The notes below the pieces were generated by a model, which worked only from the letters and a program-made list of their open reading frames with translations, had not been told where the DNA came from and searched no databases. Source: Chitinophagaceae bacterium (GTDB lineage Bacteria > Bacteroidota > Bacteroidia > Chitinophagales > Chitinophagaceae). From it: a stretch of DNA of 64,000 nucleotides. The stretch covers positions 124,001 to 188,000 of the forward strand of contig JAHBTJ010000006.1 of assembly GCA_019638595.1 (NCBI GenBank). Direction: 5' to 3'. Positions 53,541 to 61,988 of the stretch are shown piece after piece. The translations under genes were made by a program, and so were the position numbers. The stretch's first letter is position 1, and the number at the start of each line of letters is the position of its first letter.

Positions 53541-54494
53541 TCAGGCTATTTCTTTTTCCAGCGCTATAGCCTTGGGAAAAAGAATGTTATTCTCTACGTG
53601 CATACATTGCTTCAGATCATTTTCCATCTCCTCCAGTTTTTGGTAGAGGTAGGTGTAAGAATTGCACGCATCTTCCGGTAATTCATAGTTGGCGGTAAGT
53701 CTGCGTATATAAGCGAGGTCTTCCGACATAATAGCGTGTTCTTTTTGCAGCAGCAGCGACGATCGCCTGATCATACCCGGCTCAGTAGCCGGTGGTTGGC
53801 CCGTGGTTCCGTTCTTTTTTGCCACTGCCTGCCTGATAGCGGGGAATGCCACTTTTTCTTCCTTACTGATATGCGCCAGCAGGTTTTGCAAAAACGATGG
53901 TACGGACTGTGCCAGCCGGTTTAGCTCAGGATGGTCCAGCCCGTGGCGCTGCGCCACTTTTTCCGTTAATCCTTTGATTACTTCCACGTTGTCTTTTACA
54001 TAACGGTGATGCGTATGGGAGATATAATCTGAAAGAAAATCAAGCTGCCATTTATTAAAGTCCTGCGATGCAGACAGCGGTTTGTTTTCCGCTTCCTTCA
54101 AAGCCGCGGTCAGCTCTTCCGCGCTGATGCCCGCTTCCTCTCCGGCTTCTATCAGTGTTTTGTCGCCGCCGCAGCTATAATCAATTCCCTTTGCCTTAAA
54201 CACTTCCGCTTTCCGCATATCCTTTGCCGCGATGGCGCCTACGGTTTCGCCATTGCTATGGTTGCCGCGCTTTGCTATTTTCACCTGCCAGCGGCGGGGC
54301 CCCTGCTCCAGGTATTCCCAGGTAAAGATATTGCCGCGTTCGCCCAAAAGCTGGTAGTATAAAGGTTTCGGGTCGTGATCGTTGTCTATAATAAAACTTT
54401 CGCCCGCATCCAGCTCGTCAAAATGTTTGAAGATAGTGGGATGTTTGAGCTTGGGCTCAATACGGGTTACATCCAGCATTTCTACAGTTACCAT
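53541..54494 (-). CDS. Iron-sulfur cluster repair di-iron protein (Ric/ScdA/YtfE) with N-terminal DUF2249
   Basis: A 317-residue protein. Residues ~1-75 are a DUF2249 domain (LDVTRIEPKLKHPTIFKHFDELDAGESF), an extra module compared with E. coli YtfE. DUF542/ScdA_N follows (VGAIAAKDMRKAEVFKAKGIDYSCGGDKTLIEA), then a hemerythrin-like four-helix domain with di-iron ligands (YISHTHHRYVKDN, LAHISKEEKVAFPAI, LLQKEHAIMSEDL, MHVENNILFPKAI). Ric proteins restore Fe-S clusters damaged by NO or peroxide. It is the first gene of the four-gene operon and has a promoter box and palindrome upstream. Confidence 0.92.
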   Translation of the reverse strand: MVTVEMLDVTRIEPKLKHPTIFKHFDELDAGESFIIDNDHDPKPLYYQLLGERGNIFTWEYLEQGPRRWQVKIAKRGNHSNGETVGAIAAKDMRKAEVFKAKGIDYSCGGDKTLIEAGEEAGISAEELTAALKEAENKPLSASQDFNKWQLDFLSDYISHTHHRYVKDNVEVIKGLTEKVAQRHGLDHPELNRLAQSVPSFLQNLLAHISKEEKVAFPAIRQAVAKKNGTTGQPPATEPGMIRRSSLLLQKEHAIMSEDLAYIRRLTANYELPEDACNSYTYLYQKLEEMENDLKQCMHVENNILFPKAIALEKEIA

Positions 54495-54523
54495 GATATT
54501 CGCTTTTTGTATGAATGAGGATA

Positions 54524-54531
54524 CAAAGGTA
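54524..54531 (-). promoter_or_regulatory. -7 promoter box of the Ric operon
   Basis: Reading 54531 to 54524 on the minus strand gives TACCTTTG, an exact TAnnTTTG, about 30 bases before the Ric start codon. Confidence 0.55.
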
Positions 54532-54541
54532 GGAGTAAATT

Positions 54542-54571
54542 AAAATAAAAGATAAAAATGTCTTTTATTTT
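54542..54571 (-). promoter_or_regulatory. Perfect 11-bp palindrome at the Ric promoter
   Basis: AAAATAAAAGA (54542-54552) and TCTTTTATTTT (54561-54571) are exact inverted copies around an 8-base spacer. The site overlaps the expected -33 region of the promoter above, fitting control by an NO- or redox-sensing regulator; which one is not decided by the sequence. Confidence 0.55.
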
Positions 54572-54711
54572 CCCAAAAGCGAAAACGGAAACAGCGGAAC
54601 GGGGTATTATTGCAAAAAACAGAAGGATCAAAAGGCTTATTTTATGCTTTGCCAGGTGCTTATGGATACTCCGGCGGGCAGGTTTTGCCTGATAGCCCAT
54701 TAGCAGCCCTT

Positions 54712-55149
54712 TTATTTTACCGTTCTTTTGGTGCTTATCGCGATCCTGTTCCAGGCATTGATGGTTACAACTGCCATTATGATTTGGGCAATATAATTCC
54801 CGTCAAAAAGTTTTTCTGCCTGTTTATAGGTTTTATCGCTTAATCCGTTTTGGCTGATCAAAGTCACTTCTTCCGTTATGGCTAAAATGGCTCTTTCTTC
54901 TTCCGAAAACAGTTCCGTTTCCTTCCAGGCATTGAGCAGGAAAATACGCCGGGAAGTTTCACCTTGTTTTAATGCATCTGAAGTGTGCATATTGATGCAA
55001 AACGCGCAGCCATTGATTTGAGAAGCCCGGATTTTAATCAGTTCTATGTGTGTTTGAGAGAGATGGGAATTGTGCAGGTACTCTTCTAATGTAAGCATTG
55101 CTTTATATGCGTCAGGCTCGAGCTTTTGGATGTCAATCCGTTCCTCCAT
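54712..55149 (-). CDS. Carboxymuconolactone decarboxylase-family (AhpD-like) protein
   Basis: A 145-residue helical protein with the AhpD motif CAFCINMHTSDA: Cys-x-x-Cys with a His three residues later, as in peroxidase-linked CMD proteins. LIKIRASQINGCAFC and AILAITEEVTLIS are also typical. Such proteins reduce peroxides or act as thiol-disulfide partners. ATG 55149 is one base after the ArsR gene stop, so it belongs to the SRPBCC-ArsR-CMD operon. An upstream Met (55170) would overlap ArsR and is less likely. Confidence 0.88.
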   Translation of the reverse strand: MEERIDIQKLEPDAYKAMLTLEEYLHNSHLSQTHIELIKIRASQINGCAFCINMHTSDALKQGETSRRIFLLNAWKETELFSEEERAILAITEEVTLISQNGLSDKTYKQAEKLFDGNYIAQIIMAVVTINAWNRIAISTKRTVK

Positions 55150-55150
55150 T

Positions 55151-55498
55151 TTATTTATTTTTTTTGGCAAAGGTAAAATCTATCGCTTTTTTGTTTAACA
55201 GGGTTTCTAATTTTTTTAGTTTGGATGACCAAAAGCTATCAAAGAAGCCAATCCATTCCTGCAGTTCATTAAAACCGTCCTGTTTCAAAATGCAATAACG
55301 CTCCCTGCCGATGTTTTGGATGGAAATAAAACCTGCACCATTCAGTATTTTGATATGTTTAGAAACCGCGGGTCTGCTCATTTCAAAATTTTCCGCAAGT
55401 GAATTTATTGTCAGGCTGTTTTTTGATAACAGTTGTAGCATTTGCCGTCTGCTTGGGTCGGCAATTACTTGAAATGCATCCAGAGCTGGTGTTGCCAT
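55151..55498 (-). CDS. ArsR-family transcriptional regulator
   Basis: A 115-residue winged-helix repressor: AFQVIADPSRRQMLQLLSKNSLTINSLAENFEMSRPAVSKHIKIL carries the full helix-turn-helix, followed by the wing (GFISIQNIGRERYCIL). The metal-binding ELCVCDL box of classical ArsR is absent, so it more probably belongs to the subgroup that pairs with SRPBCC proteins. It starts one base after the SRPBCC stop. The two paired palindromes upstream of the operon are likely its binding sites. Confidence 0.9.
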   Translation of the reverse strand: MATPALDAFQVIADPSRRQMLQLLSKNSLTINSLAENFEMSRPAVSKHIKILNGAGFISIQNIGRERYCILKQDGFNELQEWIGFFDSFWSSKLKKLETLLNKKAIDFTFAKKNK

Positions 55499-55499
55499 G

Positions 55500-55931
55500 T
55501 TACGCGGGATTTAATTGTTCGAATAAGCGTTTGCCGATTTTCACCCAGCCTTTGTTCATTATGAAGTAAGCCAGGTAGTTTTTAATTCCTTTAAACCCTT
55601 TGTGCTCCAGGGTTACAATAGTTCCGCTGTTTATCGGTGTAAGCGTCCAGGTAACAATAGAATCAAGCGAAGGTTTTTCTTTTGATAAGCCGCCTTTCCA
55701 CGAATAAACCAATTTCCGGTAAGGAACGATTTCCAGTACTTCACAATAAATTCTACCATCAAATCCGAGCTTCAATTTAGGTTTTGTACCGAACTGAAAC
55801 TTATGGCCCACTATAGGCTTGAAGTTGTTTGGCATAAGCCATTGTGCCAAAAGATCCGGGTTGGTCAGGTATTCCCAAACGGCTTCCGGTGATTGTGTGA
55901 ATGTAAATTGATGTTTTATTTCTTTTGACAT
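55500..55931 (-). CDS. SRPBCC/AHSA1-family protein
   Basis: A 143-residue START-like protein: HQFTFTQSPEAVWEYLTNPDLLAQWLMPNNF at the N-terminus and TWTLTPINSGTIVTLEHKGF at the C-terminal helix-strand fit the AHSA1-type SRPBCC domain that binds small hydrophobic ligands. In many bacteria such genes are co-transcribed with an ArsR regulator, as here. It is the first gene of the operon, with operators immediately upstream (55937-55980). Ligand unknown. Confidence 0.88.
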   Translation of the reverse strand: MSKEIKHQFTFTQSPEAVWEYLTNPDLLAQWLMPNNFKPIVGHKFQFGTKPKLKLGFDGRIYCEVLEIVPYRKLVYSWKGGLSKEKPSLDSIVTWTLTPINSGTIVTLEHKGFKGIKNYLAYFIMNKGWVKIGKRLFEQLNPA

Positions 55932-55936
55932 ATTAT

Positions 55937-55980
55937 GTAACTTTAAAGTTACTCGAATATATATGTAACTTTTAGATTAC
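55937..55980 (-). promoter_or_regulatory. Paired ArsR-type operator upstream of the SRPBCC-ArsR-CMD operon
   Basis: GTAACTTTAAAGTTAC (55937-55952) is a perfect 16-base palindrome. A second, imperfect copy, GTAACTTTTAGATTAC, is at 55965-55980, 28 bases away centre to centre. The first copy includes TAACTTTA, one base off the -7 consensus on the minus strand, so a bound repressor would cover the promoter. Confidence 0.65.
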
Positions 55981-56082
55981 CCAAATTTTTTTCAGGAATT
56001 ATTGCTTTGTTTTTAAGCTATTGCCAGTAAGCGTGTAAGGATATTACTGTTTTCTCCGGGATGTATTTTGGTTCAATTGCGG

Positions 56083-56604
56083 TTATTGCCAGGTTTTTTT
56101 CATCATAATGTCGGTTTGTTCTTCATCGCCTAACCTGAAAATGTGCTTGTCGAATTCTATGAAGCCGTTCTTTTTATAAAAGTGAAGTGCTCTTTTATTT
56201 TCTTCCCAAACGCCTAACCAAACGTAGTCCAGGTTTTTCTGCTTAGCAATTTCAATTGCTTTTTCGCACAGGATCTGCCCGGTTTTCATCCCATGAAATT
56301 CACGGAGCACATAAATCCGTTCAATTTCAAGCGATTTCGGGTCTTTCAGCTCAGATTGTGCTGCCCCAAAATTGATCTTTAAATAACCGATTGTTTTACC
56401 GTCAAGCTCAGCAAAATAAAATTGTGAAAATCCGTTGTTGAGTTCGTCTGTGAGCTTTTGAATGGAGAAGCTGCCGGCTAAATATTTTTTTATATTTTCT
56501 TCGGTATTGACGTCCGAAAAGGTTTCGTAAAATGTTTGCCTGCCGATATGCTGTAGTTGCCCGATGTCGTTTAAGGTTACTTCTTTGATTTGTATATTAT
56601 TCAT
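56083..56604 (-). CDS. GNAT-family N-acetyltransferase (PaiA-like)
   Basis: A 173-residue acetyltransferase. The GNAT motif A is seen in EIERIYVLREFHGMKTGQILCEKAIEIAKQKN (acetyl-CoA loop), and motif B in YVWLGVWEENKRALHFYKKNGFIEF. The N-terminal ITLNDIGQLQHIGRQTFYETFSDVNT resembles spermidine/spermine N-acetyltransferase PaiA-type proteins. Substrate is not established; a polyamine is possible. It is separate from the ArsR operon (151-base gap) and on the same strand. Confidence 0.9.
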   Translation of the reverse strand: MNNIQIKEVTLNDIGQLQHIGRQTFYETFSDVNTEENIKKYLAGSFSIQKLTDELNNGFSQFYFAELDGKTIGYLKINFGAAQSELKDPKSLEIERIYVLREFHGMKTGQILCEKAIEIAKQKNLDYVWLGVWEENKRALHFYKKNGFIEFDKHIFRLGDEEQTDIMMKKTWQ

Positions 56605-57068
56605 TGGTGAAGTTAAGAAGGTCGTTTTTAATGTTGTGCCGTTTACTTTTCAGGTGTGGTAATAAATAACCGTTCCCGGGTTTCGATTCCTCCCATGAGT
56701 TGTATGGATTTAAACGCGTATTATGGCGGCAGACAACTGCTCTCACCGAAGGTAACTCTGTCAGGCAGTAGTATTGAAGTTGAGCATCAGTACAAAAGCC
56801 AGGCAGATTTCTCCCTCGCAAAAAGCTACATTAAACTATAGTGTTCATGTTGGCTCGGTCGAAATGACGGGGAGAAGGTGCAGGTTTAGGGTTACAAGTT
56901 TCAGGTTGCAAGTTTCGGGTTTGTAGTTTATGGCTATATAAACAACAAACAGGCGCTCAACAATAAACGACAAACCATAAACTATAAATTTCAAATTTAT
57001 TCTTGCAAATGTTATTCATAATGCGTATTTTAATCTTTTAACCTGTTTAACACTTTTAGTTGTTACCT
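56605..57068. other. Intergenic region without genes, mostly dispersed repeats
   Basis: No credible gene is seen. The left part contains a tRNA-T-arm-like word GGGTTTCGATTCC that does not extend into a tRNA, and CAGATTTCTCCCTCG and CTCGGTCGAAATGACGGGGA, a recurring Bacteroidota intergenic word. The right part (56881-56995) is a 'word' repeat copy: TAGTTTATGG (56924-56933) pairs with CCATAAACTA (56975-56984), with GTTTCAGGTTGCAAG words at its left. Confidence 0.6.
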
Positions 57069-58340
57069 ATGACGGAAAAACTTCTTCAGTTCATCTGGCA
57101 GATGCAGTATTTCAACAAAGCCGGGCTGCATACTGTACAGCAGGAACCGCTGAGCATCATTCATCCCGGTTGTTTAAATAAGCACCAGGGGCCTGATTTT
57201 ACCGGCGCGGGCGTCAGGATAGGTCAAACCACCTGGGCAGGCAATATAGAGCTGCATGTAAAAGCTTCCGACTGGAAGAACCACCGCCATGATGACGACC
57301 GCAATTATAAGAATGTGATCCTGCATGTTGTATGGAAAAATGATTTGAATGAAAAGGATACACCCGCGGCGGCATTGCCCACGCTGGTATTGGAAGACCG
57401 TGTTCCTAAATTGCTGCTGCAGCGCTATGAAGAGCTGATGTACAGCCTGTCCTGTATTCCCTGCGAAAACAGCCTGGCAGAAGTACCGGCTTTGATCTGG
57501 ACATCGTGGAAGGAAAGAATGGTGGCTGAGCGGTTGGAAAGAAAAACCGCTGCTATCCAAAAGCACCTGGAGCAAACCACCAATCATTGGGAAGAAGTAT
57601 TCTGGTGGATGATCGCCCGTAATTTTGGTATTACTGTTAACAGCAACGCCTTTGAAGAAGTGGCAAGATCAATTCCCGTAAACATATTATCAAAGCATAA
57701 AAACCAGATCCATCAACTGGAAGCCCTGCTGTTGGGGCAGGCGGGATTGCTGGAGCAGCCCTTTCATGAATCTTATCCCCGCATGCTGCAAAGGGAATAT
57801 CAATTCCTTAAGCAGAAATATGGCTTTCACCGCATCAGCCAGCCGGTTCATTTTTTAAGAATGCGGCCGCAAAATTTCCCTACCATACGCCTGGCGCAGC
57901 TTGCTATGCTGATCCACCTGTCTCATCATCTGTTTTCGCAGGTAAAGCTTGCGGTGCACCCGGACGAGCTAAGAAAGCTTTTGAGCGTTACAGCCAACGA
58001 CTACTGGCATTATCATTACCGGTTGAATGAAGAAGCCGCTTTTTCTGAAAAAACGCTGGGTATGCAAACCGTTAATAACATTATCATCAACACTGTAATT
58101 CCCATTGTATACGCTTACGGGCACATATACAACGAGCCTGCTTATAAAAACAAGGCGGTGCGCTGGCTGAATGATATTCCTGCAGAGGAAAATACAGTTA
58201 CAAGGCAGTGGAAGCTACCCGGAATAACCAATACATCCGCCTTCGATTCCCAGGCGCTGAATGAGCTTACAAAGCAATATTGCAGGCACAAGCGCTGTCT
58301 TTCCTGCGCTGTGGGTAACGCGGTGCTTAAGCGATCGTAA
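57069..58340 (+). CDS. DUF2851 family protein
   Basis: A 423-residue cytosolic protein. IHPGCLNKHQGPDFTGAGVRIG and WAGNIELHVKASDWKNHRHDDDRNYKNVILHVV near the N-terminus are the strongly conserved DUF2851 core; the rest is helical, ending with a Cys pair (RHKRCLSCAVGNAVLKRS). The core pattern, with Asp, Glu, and His-rich segments, has a nuclease-like look, but no function has been shown to my knowledge. The family is almost confined to Bacteroidota. ATG 57069 is used; a TTG at 57060 is in frame. Confidence 0.88.
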   Translation: MTEKLLQFIWQMQYFNKAGLHTVQQEPLSIIHPGCLNKHQGPDFTGAGVRIGQTTWAGNIELHVKASDWKNHRHDDDRNYKNVILHVVWKNDLNEKDTPAAALPTLVLEDRVPKLLLQRYEELMYSLSCIPCENSLAEVPALIWTSWKERMVAERLERKTAAIQKHLEQTTNHWEEVFWWMIARNFGITVNSNAFEEVARSIPVNILSKHKNQIHQLEALLLGQAGLLEQPFHESYPRMLQREYQFLKQKYGFHRISQPVHFLRMRPQNFPTIRLAQLAMLIHLSHHLFSQVKLAVHPDELRKLLSVTANDYWHYHYRLNEEAAFSEKTLGMQTVNNIIINTVIPIVYAYGHIYNEPAYKNKAVRWLNDIPAEENTVTRQWKLPGITNTSAFDSQALNELTKQYCRHKRCLSCAVGNAVLKRS

Positions 58341-58343
58341 TGA

Positions 58344-58766
58344 TTAGTTAACCGGTATTTCGTTCCATTTAAATATCGCGTTCACCTTAATATTGGGGTG
58401 AATGCTGTAAATAACCGGGCAGGTATGGGCTGCTCTTTCCAGAACGGTTCTTTGCTTTTCTGTTAACAATATATTATCCGGAAAATGAAATGTTAAATTT
58501 ATGCCGCCTATTCTGCGGGGATCGCCCGCCATAATTTTTTCTACTTCCACTTTTATTCCCCTGATATCGAGCTCCATATCGCGGGCTTTAATACCCATAA
58601 TAGTGAGCATGCAGCTTGCCAAAGCAGTGGCTACCAGGTCCGAAGGAGAGAATCTTTCCCCCTTTCCCTGGTTGTCAGGAGGAGCGTCGGTTTCAATTAC
58701 AGTGCCCGATTTCAGATGAGTGCAAACCGTACGTAAATTTCCTTCGTACACTACTGTTGAAGTCAT
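58344..58766 (-). CDS. OsmC-family peroxide-reducing protein
   Basis: A 140-residue OsmC/Ohr-fold protein. The two conserved Cys are in ATALASCMLTIMGIKA and ERAAHTCPVIYSIHP, the pair used to reduce organic peroxides in OsmC and Ohr enzymes. FSPSDLVATALAS and the C-terminal VNAIFKWN are typical of the general OsmC branch. ATG 58766 is chosen; the longer ORF would extend through the divergent gene's leader. It meets the 3' end of the DUF2851 gene with only three bases between. Confidence 0.9.
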   Translation of the reverse strand: MTSTVVYEGNLRTVCTHLKSGTVIETDAPPDNQGKGERFSPSDLVATALASCMLTIMGIKARDMELDIRGIKVEVEKIMAGDPRRIGGINLTFHFPDNILLTEKQRTVLERAAHTCPVIYSIHPNIKVNAIFKWNEIPVN

Positions 58767-58815
58767 TGTATTATTTTTGTTTAAATTTACGATTAAAGAA
58801 CATAAAATATTCCAC

Positions 58816-59634
58816 GTGAAGAAAATCATTGCTGTTGGTTTGCTTATTTGTTTTACGGTTGGAGGATATGCTCAGCAGGAACAGGGAAGGCGTACAAAAG
58901 AAGATAAGAAAAGACAAAAGCGGGAAAAGATCAACCAGTTGCTGAAGCTGGAGGAAGAAGGATTTCCATCGTTCAGGAAGCAGAGCGCTTTCGGGATTAA
59001 GCTGAATACAGACGGGTGGGGGCTATCGTACGAACTGGGCAGGTCAAATACCGCAACACGTGCAACCCTTTACCAACTGGAGTTCAATGAAAAAAAACAT
59101 CCCAAAGAAATAAAGACAAGCGTGGCGTCTTCTGCCGGAGGTTTTATATTTTTCGGTAACCCCTATGTATACGGTAAAACGAATATTTTTTATCAATTGA
59201 AGCTTTCTGCCGGGCAGCAATTACTGATCGGCGGCAAAGGCAATAAAAACGGGGTGTCGGTATATGGAGTGGGTACAGGCGGCGTTTCGCTGGGCTTTAT
59301 GCGTCCGTATTATGTTGAAGTAATTGATAACAGCAACAAAAACAAGTTCGTAAAATACGATTCGCCCGATAGCTTACTTTTTATGGACCCGAACAGCATT
59401 ATCGGGGGCGGAGGATTGACCAAGGGATGGAACGAAGTGAAATTCGCACCGGGACTTCATGCCAAAACGGCCATCCGGTTCGATTATAACCGGTTTAATA
59501 CCATTGTTTCAGCCATTGAGGGCGGGGTAAACGCCGAATATTATTTAAAAGATATTGATCAAATGATGTATAACCCCACCCGTAAGTTCTTTCTGAACGC
59601 CTATGTTTCCATCTTATTTGGCAAACGCAAGTAA
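58816..59634 (+). CDS. Exported protein, possible outer-membrane barrel, unrecognised
   Basis: A 272-residue protein starting with GTG 58816, which gives a signal peptide (KKIIAVGLLICFTVGGYAQQ). A basic segment (GRRTKEDKKRQKREK) follows, and then beta-rich, Gly/aromatic sequence (FGIKLNTDGWGLSYELGRS; GVSLGFMRPYYVEVID; KTAIRFDYNRFNTIV) ending FLNAYVSILFGKRK, which suggests an outer-membrane barrel. I cannot name the family. The alternative ATG at 58720 would overlap the OsmC gene start. It is 40 bases upstream of lipA. Confidence 0.7.
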   Translation: MKKIIAVGLLICFTVGGYAQQEQGRRTKEDKKRQKREKINQLLKLEEEGFPSFRKQSAFGIKLNTDGWGLSYELGRSNTATRATLYQLEFNEKKHPKEIKTSVASSAGGFIFFGNPYVYGKTNIFYQLKLSAGQQLLIGGKGNKNGVSVYGVGTGGVSLGFMRPYYVEVIDNSNKNKFVKYDSPDSLLFMDPNSIIGGGGLTKGWNEVKFAPGLHAKTAIRFDYNRFNTIVSAIEGGVNAEYYLKDIDQMMYNPTRKFFLNAYVSILFGKRK

Positions 59635-59640
59635 GAGGGT

Positions 59641-59648
59641 TATTTTTG
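59641..59648 (+). promoter_or_regulatory. -7 promoter box for lipA
   Basis: TATTTTTG (59641-59648) fits TAnnTTTG, 27 bases before ATG 59675. Confidence 0.5.
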
Positions 59649-59674
59649 TGTTCCCGTAATTTTCAATTTATACT

Positions 59675-60601
59675 ATGAGCGGATCTTGCGTTAGTTTTCA
59701 GGAAGCGGAGCCACGCGCTAAAAAGCCGGATTGGTTGAGGGTGAAGCTGCCCATAGGAGAGAGCTACAAGAATGTAAGGAACTTAGTTGATACTCATAAG
59801 CTGCATACTATTTGCGAAAGCGGTAATTGTCCCAATATGGGAGAATGCTGGGGCGCCGGAACCGCTACTTTTATGATACTTGGTAATATCTGCACACGCA
59901 GTTGCGGCTTTTGTGCGGTGGCAACCGGCCGGCCGGAGGCTGTTGACTGGGACGAGCCGCAACGGGTAGCCGAAGCCATTTACCTGATGAAGGTAAAGCA
60001 CGCTGTAATTACTTCGGTAGACAGGGATGAACTGAAAGACGGGGGGAGTATAATATGGTATAATACCATTAAAGCGGTTAAAGCTTTAACACCCGGTACC
60101 ACACTTGAAACACTGGTGCCTGACTTTAAAGGCGAAAAAGAAAATATTCAACGCATTATAGAAGCCGCGCCGGAAGTGGTATCGCACAATATTGAAACCG
60201 TGGAACGCATGACCCGCCAGGTGCGTATACAGGCTAAATACTGGCGAAGCATGGAGGTGCTGAAATACCTGAAAGAAAGCGGCATGCGTACAAAATCGGG
60301 TATTATGCTGGGGTTGGGAGAAACACAGGAGGAAGTATTGCAAACCATGCGCGACCTGCGTGCCAGCGGGGTAGATGTAATTACTATTGGTCAATACCTG
60401 CAACCCACCCGCAAACATTTGCCGGTACAACGGTTCGTACACCCGCAGGAATTTGACGAGTATACCCTGGCCGGCTATGAAATGGGATTTGATTACGTGG
60501 AAAGCGGCCCGCTGGTCCGTTCGTCTTACCATAGCGAGCGGCATGTATACCCCGGTATTGGCAAGCTGCAATGGGAACAAAAAAAAGCTATGATGGCCTG
60601 A
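59675..60601 (+). CDS. lipA: Lipoyl synthase
   Basis: A 308-residue radical-SAM enzyme that inserts two sulfur atoms into octanoyl groups on lipoyl-bearing proteins. The auxiliary cluster motif is [12 protein letters not shown], the radical-SAM motif is [10 protein letters not shown] (C-x3-C-x2-C), and the C-terminal R-S-S-Y is seen in [11 protein letters not shown]. Length is normal. LipB is not in the window. The gene has its own promoter box. Confidence 0.97.
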   Translation: MSGSCVSFQEAEPRAKKPDWLRVKLPIGESYKNVRNLVDTHKLHTICESGNCPNMGECWGAGTATFMILGNICTRSCGFCAVATGRPEAVDWDEPQRVAEAIYLMKVKHAVITSVDRDELKDGGSIIWYNTIKAVKALTPGTTLETLVPDFKGEKENIQRIIEAAPEVVSHNIETVERMTRQVRIQAKYWRSMEVLKYLKESGMRTKSGIMLGLGETQEEVLQTMRDLRASGVDVITIGQYLQPTRKHLPVQRFVHPQEFDEYTLAGYEMGFDYVESGPLVRSSYHSERHVYPGIGKLQWEQKKAMMA

Positions 60602-60633
60602 TAAAAATCAAAATAAGCAACAGCGACTGCTCT

Positions 60634-60641
60634 TATTTTTG
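60634..60641 (+). promoter_or_regulatory. -7 promoter box for the 60667 gene
   Basis: TATTTTTG matches TAnnTTTG and lies 25 bases before ATG 60667. Confidence 0.5.
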
Positions 60642-60666
60642 CTGAGGTCTTTTTAAAACACTCACT

Positions 60667-61686
60667 ATGTCCCGCCTGAAATTTTTGTTGCTTTTTTGCT
60701 TTGCATACCCCGTTATGGCCATTGCTCAAAGGGCTACCCGCGACTTTGAAATAGAAATGCCGAAAGAAAAAGTGCCCGGTAGCCTGTATCATTCCATTGA
60801 ATATATTGACTCGCGCCCTGATACCAGTAATATGGGCATTGTGCAGTTAGGAGCTTTTAATAAAAAAGCCAGGGTGGTTCCTGTTATTCCGTTCGATCGC
60901 CAGTTGAAAAAGTTACTGGACGTTTTAGCCGGCGGTGAGCAGGGAAATGATACGCTTTTATTCCAGTTGCGGCAGTTAAGCTTTGCCGAAATAACAGGCG
61001 CAATGAGTGAAAAGGGGTATTGTTATTTGCGGGCGGCGCTGTACCATAAAAAGGAAGATGCTTACCGTTTTGTAAACGAGATTGATACGGTGCTTTTGGT
61101 AAAGTCGATGGATGTAACCAAAGCCCTGTTCAGGAATGGCAGCAAGCTGTTGGCAGGTTTTATAGCGGATAACCTTTTAAAGCCGTCTTCCGGTGAAATA
61201 ATATATTCCGGTACGGAGGTGGCGGGTATAGACAGTGTTGAAAAAAGAAAGCTCAACGTATACAATGTGGATGCTTATGCAGAGGGCGTTTACAAAAGCT
61301 ATGAATCGTTTGCCAGCCAGGCGCCGGATCATGTAAATATGGAAGTTACGGTAAAGCGGGATACCATATCATCGTTGAAAGTGCAGCGTGAAGACGGGAA
61401 AATGGAAAAAATAAAATCCAAAGACCTGTATGCCGTAGTATACCGGGGTAAAATATTTATAGCCACCGATTATGGGTATTATCCTGTTGAAAAAATAAAT
61501 GATGACTTTTTGTTTACAGGCAAGGCTAAGGTAGCGGCATCAGCCGGGGATATGATAGCTGCTGGCGTTTTTTTTGGAATAATAGGAAGCCTGATAGCAG
61601 AAAATTCCGCCAATGCCACTTTTGAAATGAAGATAGATCATATCAACGGAGGCTTTATCAGGTTAAGGGAAGTAAAGTCTTATTAA
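60667..61686 (+). CDS. Exported protein of unknown function
   Basis: A 339-residue protein with a signal peptide (FLLLFCFAYPVMAIAQ) and an otherwise soluble, mostly beta/alpha sequence with no motif I recognise. RDTISSLKVQREDGKMEKIKSKDLYAVVYRGKIFIATDYGYYPVEKINDDFLFTGKA shows repeated short strands. A Gly/Ala-rich hydrophobic segment near residue 300 (GDMIAAGVFFGIIGSLIAENSA) may be a membrane-inserting helix. It is located after lipA with its own promoter box. Confidence 0.65.
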   Translation: MSRLKFLLLFCFAYPVMAIAQRATRDFEIEMPKEKVPGSLYHSIEYIDSRPDTSNMGIVQLGAFNKKARVVPVIPFDRQLKKLLDVLAGGEQGNDTLLFQLRQLSFAEITGAMSEKGYCYLRAALYHKKEDAYRFVNEIDTVLLVKSMDVTKALFRNGSKLLAGFIADNLLKPSSGEIIYSGTEVAGIDSVEKRKLNVYNVDAYAEGVYKSYESFASQAPDHVNMEVTVKRDTISSLKVQREDGKMEKIKSKDLYAVVYRGKIFIATDYGYYPVEKINDDFLFTGKAKVAASAGDMIAAGVFFGIIGSLIAENSANATFEMKIDHINGGFIRLREVKSY

Positions 61687-61988
61687 GTAACCGGCAAATA
61701 ACCCCGGTCCAAACCATTTTTATTTTTTCCGATGCTTCCGGTTTCGGAAAGATGTATCCTTGTTTCTTCTCTTTCACAAAAAATAAATCAAGTCAGGCAA
61801 ATAATAAATGTGCCTGTGTAGTGAAGTATGCTATAAATATTTTAGCATTTCTTAATTATCAGTCAATGTTGGGAAACGGGCATGTCCTTTTGTTAGATAG
61901 CAGTTATGACTGGCAGGGAGTGCTACCGGCTTTTATGTGTTCGATTATCCTAATTACATATTTCACTAATCACTAAAAACTTAAAATC
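61687..61988. other. Intergenic stretch with no supported gene
   Basis: These 302 bases contain only AT-rich sequence and a short open frame (61752-61976) with poor codon character. Nothing else is evident. The following gene starts at 61989. Confidence 0.5.

Noticed and set aside
56676-56700. tRNA-like T-arm word in the GNAT-DUF2851 gap
   Set aside because: GGGTTTCGATTCC is flanked by no matching acceptor, anticodon or D arm on either strand.
61752-61976. 74-residue open frame between the exported 60667 protein and the PH-like gene
   Set aside because: There is no nearby promoter, the composition is poor and no motif or homologue comes to mind.
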